A DNA stretch of 10,598 nucleotides, from positions 1 to 10,598 of the forward strand of contig JAHEZC010000038.1 in the NCBI GenBank assembly GCA_023251275.1, given 5' to 3'. The number at the start of each line of letters is the position of its first letter. Position 1 is the stretch's first letter. Below the pieces are notes generated by a model. The model was given only the letters and a program-made list of their open reading frames with translations, was not told where the DNA came from and did not search any database. A program made the position numbers and the translations under genes. The stretch comes from Parafilimonas sp. (lineage in GTDB: Bacteria > Bacteroidota > Bacteroidia > Chitinophagales > Chitinophagaceae). Below are positions 1 to 6,541 of the stretch, piece after piece.

Positions 1-577
1 CCCTGTTTACCGCATTCGTATCCGCATAGTTGGGAGGAAACAAAGCAGCCCTGGCATATTGCGTTGCCGTTGTATCAAAATTTGTTTTCAACTGCAGCAT
101 AAATGTATCTATCTGCCTTTGCTGCTCGGGAGTATATCCTCCTGTGCCTATATCTTTAAAGTTATCTATCCCGATAAAACCAATGATATTCTTTGGAATT
201 GAATCGGCAACCTTCAGAATAATATCACCGCCCATCGAGTGCCCGACCAATACGACCTTTTGCAGGTTAAGCCCGTTTATTACAGCCACTACATCATTCG
301 CAAAATCATTAACCCTCCAACTACTTCGGTTATGGCCGCTTTGTCCGTGCCCGCCCAAATCAATTGAAACTACTTTAAAGCGGCTGCTGAAATAATACTG
401 TTGCTTTTGCCAATATTCTTTGTTGATGCACCAACCATGTACAAAAACAATAGTCGTGTCGCTGTTTCCGGATAAGGTGTAAGCAATTTTTACATCGCCA
501 TTTTTAATTTCGTTTGGTGCAGAAGAAGTGCAGGCAACTGCAGATAAAATAGAAAGAAAGAATGATATTTTTTTCAT
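1..577 (-). CDS. Alpha/beta hydrolase lipoprotein, 3' end cut by window edge
   Basis: This is a predicted envelope-anchored alpha/beta-fold hydrolase; its substrate cannot be told. The reading frame starts at ATG 577-575 and runs open off the left edge, giving about 192 residues. The N-terminus is a lipoprotein signal: MKK, a hydrophobic run, then SAVAC with the lipid cysteine at residue 16. HGW at 47-49 is the usual oxyanion-hole strand-loop, DLGGHGQS at 73-80 is the typical loop after strand 4, and GHSMGG at 112-117 is the nucleophile elbow with Ser114. The acid and the histidine of the triad would lie in the missing C-terminal part. The family includes esterases, haloperoxidase-like enzymes and lipases. 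The gene is divergent from the lipoprotein gene at 811. The fold is certain; the lipid anchor is an inference from the signal. Confidence 0.85.
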   Translation of the reverse strand, partial: MKKISFFLSILSAVACTSSAPNEIKNGDVKIAYTLSGNSDTTIVFVHGWCINKEYWQKQQYYFSSRFKVVSIDLGGHGQSGHNRSSWRVNDFANDVVAVINGLNLQKVVLVGHSMGGDIILKVADSIPKNIIGFIGIDNFKDIGTGGYTPEQQRQIDTFMLQLKTNFDTTATQYARAALFPPNYADTNAVNR

Positions 578-810
578 AAGCAGGGTTATTATTAAAGATA
601 AACAGCTCAGGCATTTGATTTACAAGACCTGAAACATGTTCTGGAGCAATTAACCGCAATTTACGATGAGCACATGATAATTCTTCTCAACAATTATTAC
701 AGATAAATAAAATTGATAAAAGCAATTTGCGTCCTGTGTTCCTTGCGGAATAATAATGAGGTTATGTGGAGCATGTTTAATATCTTAGAGTGTTTAGTGT
801 AAAAAATTAT
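578..810. other. Divergent intergenic region with a short unexplained open stretch
   Basis: This region separates the divergent hydrolase and lipoprotein genes. It contains a 34-codon stretch (602-703, TAA at 704-706) that has no start at its head but reads like protein, with charged and leucine-rich residues (FDLQDLKHVLEQL). It could be the remnant of a decayed gene or chance. TATCTTAG at 781-788 is a poor -7 box candidate for the gene at 811. Confidence 0.35.
593..625 (-). promoter_or_regulatory. Possible promoter of the alpha/beta hydrolase gene
   Basis: On the minus strand TATCTTTA (600-593) differs by one base from the Bacteroidota -7 box TAnnTTTG. A TTG lies 22 bases upstream (625-623), slightly farther than usual. 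The box would give a leader of roughly ten bases before the ATG at 577. Support is weak: one mismatch and an unusual spacer. Confidence 0.25.
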
Positions 811-1407
811 ATGGCGCTTGTGTTGCGAAAACTGGTTTATATAATCATTATAAGTTTAATTCTTTGCATAGAAATGAATTGTTTTTTGGGTTGTGCGAAA
901 GAATATAGTTACGAGGGAGATCCCTCCCGTGATACAATACCTATTGGGGACACTGCTGCAACTATCCCGGTCAGTTTACCTTTTTGTGCAGGATGCAGCG
1001 GCATGGATGATTTTATTTTTCTGAAATGGAGTTGTAAATATGATACATCGCTTCTGTGCGGCAATATAACCGACGCCGTTATTACTCCCGACCGCAATGC
1101 TTTTACTTTTTTCGGCCCATCTGCCTGTTCTCTGGATACAGGGTTGGTTATGACTGTTTATCTTGATTCCGACTCCTTAAACCGGGATAAAAACGGCCTC
1201 ACTATAAACCATACTATATTTGAGTATTATGATAACACAACCAATATTGATATATTTAATTCCGGTAAGTTGGGATTTTCATTGACGATTGATACTTATG
1301 AGCACTCAACCGGTATTGCGAAAGGAAGGTTCTCCGGCAATGTTTACACAAAAGACAGCACACTTGTCACCATCGCAGATGGGAAATTTTACATAAAATT
1401 TAAATGA
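811..1407 (+). CDS. Hypothetical lipoprotein with CxxC and several cysteines
   Basis: I do not recognise this 198-residue protein. It starts with a signal peptide (RK, then a long hydrophobic run) ending at FLGC, which puts the lipid cysteine at residue 28, followed by KEYSYEGD. That 'GC(A/S)KEYSYEG' opening is common to many small Bacteroidota lipoproteins. The mature part carries CAGC plus three more cysteines (SCKYD, LLCGN, SACSL), suggesting disulfides or metal binding outside the cytoplasm. The C-terminal third, with GRFSGNV and then IADGKFYIKF, looks like beta-sandwich edge strands. A GTG in frame at 790 would add seven residues (MFSVKNY), but the ATG at 811 gives the more normal signal peptide, so I chose it. 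The gene converges on the metallopeptidase gene with 57 bp between them. Function is unknown. Confidence 0.75.
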   Translation: MALVLRKLVYIIIISLILCIEMNCFLGCAKEYSYEGDPSRDTIPIGDTAATIPVSLPFCAGCSGMDDFIFLKWSCKYDTSLLCGNITDAVITPDRNAFTFFGPSACSLDTGLVMTVYLDSDSLNRDKNGLTINHTIFEYYDNTTNIDIFNSGKLGFSLTIDTYEHSTGIAKGRFSGNVYTKDSTLVTIADGKFYIKFK

Positions 1408-1464
1408 AAAAACTACAGGTGAAATGTCACGATGACTCCTTCCCGGATTTAAAACAAAAGTCTT

Positions 1465-2007
1465 TCACTTAGCCCATTCAGGAACAGGTGTACCTGCATC
1501 AAATAACTCGTCTATATAATAACTTCTTTTGAAAGATTGATCACAAGGCTCACCATCAATAGGATATACACAAGGTGAATAGAGGCTGAGGTTATTCGCA
1601 ATCATTAAAGTTTTCGGATTGCCATTTGGCAATCGTGTGCTATCGTGCAACCTGCCTAAAATGCAATGACCCATTTCATGAAATATCAGGGTTTCCAGTT
1701 CCTGGTCATTATTCCAGCATTTTATATTTGGGTTAATAGAGATCACTTTCTGAACAGGAGCTTCAGGATCATAAGTATTACTTTTTCCGCAAAAATAATA
1801 GGGCAGAGCCGGGTCATATTTTATGATGAGATTATTTATTATATAAGTATGACCTCTTTTGGCAGCTTCATCTATAAAGGCTCTGACAAAACGCTGAAAC
1901 TCCACCGGAACATCATATACAGGAACAAAACCTTTTTGTTTGCTGCAACCTGTAATAAGAGCTAAGGCGCTTACGAATAAAAATCTTTTGAACATTGATT
2001 TGTTCAT
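1465..2007 (-). CDS. Putative zinc metallopeptidase lipoprotein
   Basis: A 180-residue predicted lipoprotein with a zinc-protease signature. MNKSMFKRF, a hydrophobic core and LITGC give a clean lipobox with Cys21. FHEMGHCILGRLHD at 109-122 holds HExxH (His110, Glu111, His114) and a third histidine at 121, with a glycine between. This is a metzincin-like HExxH..G..H pattern but one residue longer than the classic HExxHxxGxxH. Met135 in PKTLMIANN could serve as a Met-turn. Five further cysteines (73, 97, 115, 146, 155) suggest disulfides in the periplasm or on the surface. Similar short 'HExGHC.L.R.H' lipoproteins are frequent in Bacteroidota and have, to my knowledge, no assigned substrate. 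The second Met (residue 5) is an alternative start. It is divergent from the DoxX gene. Peptidase activity is inferred from the motif only. Confidence 0.8.
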   Translation of the reverse strand: MNKSMFKRFLFVSALALITGCSKQKGFVPVYDVPVEFQRFVRAFIDEAAKRGHTYIINNLIIKYDPALPYYFCGKSNTYDPEAPVQKVISINPNIKCWNNDQELETLIFHEMGHCILGRLHDSTRLPNGNPKTLMIANNLSLYSPCVYPIDGEPCDQSFKRSYYIDELFDAGTPVPEWAK

Positions 2008-2019
2008 TTAGAAGAACAA

Positions 2020-2027
2020 GAAAGATA
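2020..2027 (-). promoter_or_regulatory. Possible -7 box for the metallopeptidase gene
   Basis: On the minus strand the sequence TATCTTTC (2027-2020) lies 12 bases before the ATG at 2007 and has one mismatch to TAnnTTTG. No TTG is seen at the expected upstream distance. The same octamer appears on the other strand at 2076-2083 in front of the DoxX gene, so the two divergent genes may share this short control region. Confidence 0.25.
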
Positions 2028-2053
2028 AGCTTTTTAATTTAATGACATGCACA

Positions 2054-2083
2054 TTGCTCCATGCAAAATAATTTTTATCTTTC
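2054..2083 (+). promoter_or_regulatory. Predicted promoter of the DoxX gene; decides its start
   Basis: TTG at 2054-2056, a 19-base spacer and TATCTTTC at 2076-2083 match the Bacteroidota TTG / TAnnTTTG architecture with one mismatch. Transcription would begin near 2089. That puts the in-frame ATG at 2061 outside the message and leaves the ATG at 2106 as the start. Confidence 0.45.
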
Positions 2084-2105
2084 AGGAACTGTACAACATA
2101 AGCTT

Positions 2106-2525
2106 ATGATAAAAAAATTATTTTCCGCAGCACCCATATCTCAAAGAGGAATTACCGGAATAATGAGAATTGTGATTGGCATTTTCCTGATCTACCATGG
2201 ATGGGAAATTTTTGATAAGGAAATTATCGCTGCTTATACAGGATGGCTTGTGGACATGCATTTTCCTTCACCGGCTTTTTTTGCATATCTTGGTAAATCA
2301 ACTGAGCTTGCAGGCGGCATTTTGCTTACCCTCGGATTGCTTACCAGGTTTATTACGTTGCCACTGATGTGTGTGATGCTTTTTATCACTTTTGTGCTTG
2401 GGCATGGAAAAATATTTTATGATGATCAGTATCCTTTTTTGTTCTTTCTGTTTTATTTTCTCTTTTTTTTCACCGGCCCCGGTAAGTGGAGCCTTGATGC
2501 ACTGGTCTTCAAAAGAGATCGGTAA
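2106..2525 (+). CDS. DoxX family inner-membrane protein
   Basis: A 139-residue integral membrane protein of the DoxX family with about four membrane segments. Family features are an early RIVIGIFLIYHGWEIF segment (21-36), a polar loop with PSPAFFAYLGKSTELAGG (55-71), a second long hydrophobic part, and the ending GPGKWSLDAL (124-133), which resembles the usual 'GpG..SLD' close. DoxX proteins are small membrane proteins associated with redox and sulfur or thiol stress functions; the reaction of this one cannot be deduced. An ATG at 2061 would add 15 residues (MQNNFYLSG...) that are not membrane-like and would overlap the predicted promoter, so I took the ATG at 2106. The stop is TAA. truB follows 84 bases later on the same strand, apparently with its own promoter region. 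Confidence 0.85.
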   Translation: MIKKLFSAAPISQRGITGIMRIVIGIFLIYHGWEIFDKEIIAAYTGWLVDMHFPSPAFFAYLGKSTELAGGILLTLGLLTRFITLPLMCVMLFITFVLGHGKIFYDDQYPFLFFLFYFLFFFTGPGKWSLDALVFKRDR

Positions 2526-2609
2526 GCCTTTTAAAAATATTGCTGTTCAATCTTTGCACGTCATTTTGTTTTTAACCTTGTAATTTACTTATTACTGTAA
2601 TTTGCGTCC

Positions 2610-3335
2610 ATGAAGCAAGGACCTATACACCCGGCATTACAACCCTACCTTGACGGAAAAGTTATACTCATCAATAAGCCCTTGCACTGGACAAGTTTTG
2701 ATGCAGTAAAAAAAATACGGATCCTGACGAAAATTTCCCGCGTCGGCCATGCAGGTACATTAGATCCATTGGCAACCGGCCTGTTAATTATCTGTATGGG
2801 AAAATTTACCAAGAAGATCATGGAATATATGAATATGGAAAAGGAATATGAAGGTTCCTTTACACTCGGAGCAACCACAGCATCTTACGACCTGGAAAAT
2901 AAGCCGGAAAATTTTACTGATATTTCAGGTATTACTGAAGAGCAAATAAAAAATACAACGCTGAAATTTATTGGTAACATTTTGCAAATACCTCCCGCAC
3001 ATTCTGCAATAAAAAAAGATGGTAAGCCTTTATATCTTTCCGCACGCAAAGGGGAGGCTCTCCAGTTGGAGCCGAGGCCTGTAAAAATTTTTGCATTTGA
3101 CATAACAAAAATTGAATTGCCCAAAATTTATTTTAAAGTGATTTGTTCCACAGGAACATATATCAGGAGCCTTGCGCATGATTTTGGAAAAGCGCTTGGT
3201 ACAGGCGCTTACTTAAGCAGTTTATGCAGAACAGGAATTGGTAATTTTAAACTTGAGCATGCGCAAACACTTATTGAGTTTGAAAAAGAAATCACGGAAT
3301 TGATTGCTGTATCAGAATGGGAGTCCAATGCCTAA
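2610..3335 (+). CDS. truB: tRNA pseudouridine(55) synthase TruB
   Basis: TruB converts uridine 55 in the T-loop of tRNAs to pseudouridine in the cytoplasm. The protein has 241 residues. The core starts with INKPLHWTSFDAV (21-33), then GHAGTLDPLATG (46-57) with the catalytic aspartate at 52. KEYEG (78-82) carries the conserved tyrosine Tyr80. Later come PPAHSAIKKDGKPLY and CSTGTYIRSLAHDFGKALG, with the arginine that holds the catalytic aspartate. The chain stops soon after the catalytic domain, so the C-terminal PUA-like extension of longer TruB proteins is largely missing, which is normal for this phylum. Its last 24 bases overlap the 3' end of the TamL-like gene on the other strand. A TTG (2578-2580) and TAATTTG (2598-2604) directly before the ATG may be a promoter, which would give almost no leader. 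Confidence 0.97.
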   Translation: MKQGPIHPALQPYLDGKVILINKPLHWTSFDAVKKIRILTKISRVGHAGTLDPLATGLLIICMGKFTKKIMEYMNMEKEYEGSFTLGATTASYDLENKPENFTDISGITEEQIKNTTLKFIGNILQIPPAHSAIKKDGKPLYLSARKGEALQLEPRPVKIFAFDITKIELPKIYFKVICSTGTYIRSLAHDFGKALGTGAYLSSLCRTGIGNFKLEHAQTLIEFEKEITELIAVSEWESNA

Positions 3336-3782
3336 TTGTACCGCATAATTATTTCTTGCAGGCGGCGACAGCTTCCCTGTGACCGGGTCTTTGACGCTGA
3401 ATTCTTTGTTTTTCCATGTAAAGTCTGTTATATCGAGCCAGCCATTATTTTCATTCCTTGCAGGATCTTTCAGCTTTATTCCCATATCCAGCCTTATCAG
3501 AAAATAGCTGAAGTCAAACCTTACGCCGGTTCCTACTCCAATAGCAATATCTTTTCCGAGGCGATCAATAGAAAACCCGCTATTTGGAATTGCAGAACTT
3601 TTGCGAATATTCCACACATTGCCAATGTCTGTAAATAAAGCGCCGCCAAGATTCATGCTTCCATAGCGGGCAATTGTAAACCGATACTCCGCGTTTGCTT
3701 CAAGCTGCATATCCCCAAAACGTTCCCGGAAAGTGGATGAGGTGTCGCTTACAATTGAAGAACCGAGTCCGAGCAGCCTTAA
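3312..3782 (-). pseudogene. 3' remainder of the TamL-like gene (final barrel strands)
   Basis: This is the in-frame continuation after the TGA: 24 codons up to the first ATG at 3710, then 132 more codons to a TGA at 3314-3312. It contains ALFTDIGNVWNI, the typical late-barrel Omp85 strand pattern, then GVGTGVRFDFSYFLIRLDMGI, and ends in GLPF. It has no signal peptide. If it were started at 3710 (MQLEANAEYRF) the product would be a cytoplasmic barrel fragment with no obvious use. The intact frame over 156 codons means the interruption is recent or artefactual. Confidence 0.75.
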
Positions 3783-5735
3783 TCACCATGCACGCATACT
3801 GTTTGGCCCGCCGCCAACATACTGCTTATAGAAGGGAAGTTTGCTGCCAAGATTGCCGCTTCCATAATTGTAGCCCAGGCCGGCAAATGCCCTTAGTGCA
3901 ATTGAAGTTTTTCTGAACTGCATCAACCTTCTGTATTCACCTTCAATTTTTATAAACTGGTATAATTTATCGTTCAGGGCTTTAAAAGGTGCAACTGCCA
4001 ACTCACCTGATGCCCGTATATAATTTGTTGTATTGGGATTTCTCTTATTCGGATAAGTAATATTAAATGTGAATTGTGTGCTTGCCACATAACCGGTATA
4101 GAAAGAAGTTCTGAGATAAGGGTTAGACTTGAATGCTTCTTCTAATAAAGGAAGCGTATCAAGCGAGTAAAGCTCAATATTGGGTATCTTCCATTGGAAT
4201 ATCCTGTTTTTTATTTTCCATTCATAAGCCCAGATACCTATAAGAGATCGCAGCCTGAAATAATCTTTTCTGTCAGAATAGGATGCATTCATGGTAAAAA
4301 TTGTACGCCTGGCTTCCATCTTGGCGGTTCCTGTAATCTTGAAAGGCGCAATAAAACGCGGAAAGCTGAACGTCTGGTTCACCGAAGACTGGATTGTTTG
4401 CAAAAAAGGATTGTTCTTATCAAAACTTAATTCAACCCCATTTCTTAAACCGGTGGAAGATTGTATGGCATTTTTCCAGAGATTACGGTTGCGGTAAGTA
4501 ATATTAAAAGCAAGCCCGAAAAGTGTATTTGAGCTTAAGAAATCACCGGTATTTCTGCTGGCTTCGAGGTCAACTGTAATATTTTGTTTTTTGGCAGGAT
4601 AAAGGAAATAATAGAAATCAACAGTGTCGGCTTTCATTACTGTACGTGCATCTACAGATTGCCATGCACCCATCTGGCTTAGTGTATTTACAGTCTTATA
4701 AAAGTTATCATCATTGTACAAAATTCCTTTGCGCATATACGTATGCTCCCGTAAAGGCTTAAAGTTGAACAAGCCTTTTTTATAGAAAAGTGTAAAATTT
4801 TGAGTTGAAATTTTTTTGAAAGATGAACTGTCGTTTACCAGGCTGTCAGGCTGCAAATCTTCCAAAGCATTCATTTCAGGATAATAATAAATATGACCGA
4901 TATAATATTGCCTGAATGCTGTATCGGAATTGTTGCGCGATGAATCTTCATCTTCTCTTTTCCTGATGGTAATAATGGAGGTTGGATTTATCTTTCGTCT
5001 TTCAGTCGCTGCACTCATCGCCTCCGCCTGTAGAAACGGATCTGTGATTTTTTGCAGCAATGCAAGATCAGTAGTATCCGCCTCTGCCACGAGATTATCA
5101 CGGGTAAGCAGAAAATAGCCTCTTCTCCGGAATAAGGATACCAGCCTGTCAAGTTCCGAGGCGATAACCTGCTTGCCGAAAGGTGTTTTACCAGGAATGA
5201 TTGCCGTATTTTTTGCATTTCTGAGAGCAATATTCTGCAGAGTTGTATTTTCAATATCATATCCCAGAGAATCTATAATGGTTTTTTTGCCGGGAACAAT
5301 ATCCATGATTACAGTCGTTCGCAACTGGTTGGTGGTTGTATCAATATGAAAACTGTTTGAAAGGATGGTGTTGTAATAGCCTAATGACCTTAGGTAGCTG
5401 CTCATATAGGCTCTGGTTCTGATAAAATTTATTGTATCAAAAAGAGGCGGATTTTTAATTGTATAAAAAAAACCAAACTTCTGTACTTTGCGGGCAAACA
5501 GGCTATCATCCCAATAATTCATCAGGTCTTCACCTAATTGTGTTTTTTCATCTTTGGGAATATCGCCAGTTACATTTATTTTGTTATCAAACACGAAGGG
5601 TGTGTCTTTGGGCGGATTTTTTACTATTGTCCGGTTAAATACCAGTAATACCTTTTGCTCTGAGCATGATGTTAACAGGCAGAGTATAAAAAATGCCGCC
5701 GAAAGATAATACAGCAGTTTACCGGTAAAATGCAT
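3783..5735 (-). CDS. 5' open frame of the TamL-like gene as it would be translated (650 residues)
   Basis: Read literally, translation from ATG 5735 stops at the TGA and yields a lipoprotein with the full POTRA-like region and roughly the first two thirds of the barrel, ending ...NSMRAW. It lacks the closing strands and the C-terminal Phe, so it could not form a complete Omp85 barrel. It should be treated as the N-terminal part of the interrupted gene and not as an independent protein. Confidence 0.6.
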   Translation of the reverse strand: MHFTGKLLYYLSAAFFILCLLTSCSEQKVLLVFNRTIVKNPPKDTPFVFDNKINVTGDIPKDEKTQLGEDLMNYWDDSLFARKVQKFGFFYTIKNPPLFDTINFIRTRAYMSSYLRSLGYYNTILSNSFHIDTTTNQLRTTVIMDIVPGKKTIIDSLGYDIENTTLQNIALRNAKNTAIIPGKTPFGKQVIASELDRLVSLFRRRGYFLLTRDNLVAEADTTDLALLQKITDPFLQAEAMSAATERRKINPTSIITIRKREDEDSSRNNSDTAFRQYYIGHIYYYPEMNALEDLQPDSLVNDSSSFKKISTQNFTLFYKKGLFNFKPLREHTYMRKGILYNDDNFYKTVNTLSQMGAWQSVDARTVMKADTVDFYYFLYPAKKQNITVDLEASRNTGDFLSSNTLFGLAFNITYRNRNLWKNAIQSSTGLRNGVELSFDKNNPFLQTIQSSVNQTFSFPRFIAPFKITGTAKMEARRTIFTMNASYSDRKDYFRLRSLIGIWAYEWKIKNRIFQWKIPNIELYSLDTLPLLEEAFKSNPYLRTSFYTGYVASTQFTFNITYPNKRNPNTTNYIRASGELAVAPFKALNDKLYQFIKIEGEYRRLMQFRKTSIALRAFAGLGYNYGSGNLGSKLPFYKQYVGGGPNSMRAW

Positions 5736-5739
5736 AAAT

Positions 5740-6468
5740 ATGATTAGCAAGAATGAGGTCAAATATATCCAAAGTTTGTACCACAAAAAAACGAGAGATG
5801 ATGAAGCGTTATTTATTGCTGAAGGGCCAAAGCTTGTTGACGAATTACAAAACAGCGATTATGTAATAAGAAAAATTTATGCTGTTGACAAATGGATAAA
5901 CAGGCACAAAGCTGCGCCGTATATTCAATCAGTAACCTGGAATGAAATGGAACGAATCAGCAACCTCCAGACACCCAACCAGGTGCTTGCTATTGCAGAG
6001 CAAAAAGAAAATACTTCATCGCCCATCCTTGCCGGTACGATAACCCTTGTTGCCGATGGAATACAGGACCCTGGCAATTTTGGAACACTCATCCGCCTGG
6101 CAGACTGGTTTGGCCTGCAGCAAATCGTTGCAAGTATTGATACGGTGGATATGTACAATCCAAAAGTCGTGCAGGCAACTATGGGAAGTTTTGTGCGGGT
6201 ATTTGTCTGGTATGAAGATTTAAAATCCTGGCTGAAGCAATCACCGGTGTCAATTTATGGAGCATTATTGCATGGAGACAATGTATATACAGCAGGACCT
6301 ATAACAGAAGGATTACTCATCGCAGGCAATGAAGCAAAAGGTATAAGAGAAGAGTTATTACCATTTATACAGCATGCCATTACAATACCACGGACAGGGA
6401 AAGCGGAATCACTGAATGTTGCTGTAGCGACAGGAATAATTTTATCACATATAATTTCGCAGCCATGA
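5740..6468 (+). CDS. TrmH-family (SpoU) RNA 2'-O-methyltransferase
   Basis: A 242-residue SPOUT methyltransferase that moves a methyl group from S-adenosylmethionine to a ribose 2'-OH, most likely in rRNA (RlmB/TsnR type). An N-terminal substrate-binding segment (FIAEGPKLVDEL, 25-36) precedes the knotted domain. All three SpoU motifs are present: NFGTLIR at 113-119 (Asn113, Arg119), AGNEAKGI at 195-202 (Glu198), and IPRTGKAESLNVAVATG at 216-232 with Asn226. Length and the start MISKNEVKYIQSL are normal for the family. It begins only 4 bp from the divergent TamL-like gene, a neighbourhood seen in other Bacteroidota. The exact target nucleotide cannot be read from sequence, so I give no symbol. 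No clear promoter was found in front of it; any promoter must lie within the TamL-like coding region. Confidence 0.93.
   Translation: MISKNEVKYIQSLYHKKTRDDEALFIAEGPKLVDELQNSDYVIRKIYAVDKWINRHKAAPYIQSVTWNEMERISNLQTPNQVLAIAEQKENTSSPILAGTITLVADGIQDPGNFGTLIRLADWFGLQQIVASIDTVDMYNPKVVQATMGSFVRVFVWYEDLKSWLKQSPVSIYGALLHGDNVYTAGPITEGLLIAGNEAKGIREELLPFIQHAITIPRTGKAESLNVAVATGIILSHIISQP
5760..5786 (-). promoter_or_regulatory. Predicted promoter of the TamL-like gene, inside the methyltransferase coding region
   Basis: On the minus strand TATATTTG (5767-5760) is a perfect TAnnTTTG box, with TTG at 5786-5784 and a 16-base spacer (the TTG ends a T-run). Transcription would start near 5754 and leave a leader of about 19 bases to the ATG at 5735. 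The site lies within codons 7-16 of the divergent methyltransferase gene. Confidence 0.5.
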
Positions 6469-6489
6469 ATGGATTGATGAATTATAAAA

Positions 6490-6531
6490 TCAGAAAAAAA
6501 ATAACAAAGCCACCTGCATGAAATTTTCTGA
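6490..6531 (-). terminator. Weak terminator-like hairpin between convergent methyltransferase and folP
   Basis: TCAGAAAA (6490-6497) and TTTTCTGA (6524-6531) are perfect 8-bp inverted arms around a 26-base loop. Read on the minus strand, after folP, the second arm runs into TTTTATAATT. The stem is AT-rich and the loop long, so termination is only a possibility. The rest of the 73-bp gap holds nothing else I can name. Confidence 0.22.
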
Positions 6532-6541
6532 AGGAAAGCGA

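Larger units (their letters stand above)
3312..5735 (-). pseudogene. tamL: TamL/BamA-like outer-membrane protein gene, interrupted by one in-frame TGA
   Basis: The whole locus spells an 807-codon Omp85-family protein broken once by TGA at codon 651 (3785-3783). The best match I recognise is the Bacteroidota lipoprotein TamL, which works with TamB in outer-membrane assembly. From ATG 5735 there is a signal ending LLTSC (lipid Cys24), then POTRA-like alpha/beta repeats to about residue 385. The barrel follows: ITVDLEASRNTGDF, NITYRNRNLWKNA, FSFPRFIAPF. YVGGGPNSMRAW (to 650) is the counterpart of the BamA loop-6 VRGF motif. After the TGA the same frame continues LRLLGLGSS and ends AVQLGIGLPF, with the C-terminal Phe of a true barrel. 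The start at 5735 is preferred to one at 5786 because the predicted promoter lies between them. No tamB is adjacent. The TGA may be a real nonsense mutation, a sequencing error or, less likely, readthrough. A paralogous Omp85 role other than TamL is possible. Confidence 0.8.

Noticed and set aside
1408..1464. GTGA/TCAC dyad in the convergent gap as a terminator
   Set aside because: The stem is only 4 bp and is not followed by a T-run.
2061..2105. Upstream ATG (2061) as start of the DoxX gene
   Set aside because: The extra 15 residues are not typical of DoxX, and the predicted promoter box (2076-2083) falls inside them.
2392..2583. 63-codon ORF overlapping the DoxX gene and running to 2583
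   Set aside because: It lies in another frame of the DoxX gene for most of its length and shows no independent protein features.
3783..3785. UGA recoding (glycine or tryptophan code, or selenocysteine) to explain the stop in the TamL-like gene
   Set aside because: TGA is the natural end of many other complete genes in the window, and the site is not a cysteine position in the family. A recoded organism would not end folP-neighbour, CBS, dciA and msrA genes this way.
5736..5786. Start of the TamL-like gene at 5786
   Set aside because: It would add a second hydrophobic stretch before the lipoprotein signal, overlap the methyltransferase start and lie upstream of the predicted transcription start.
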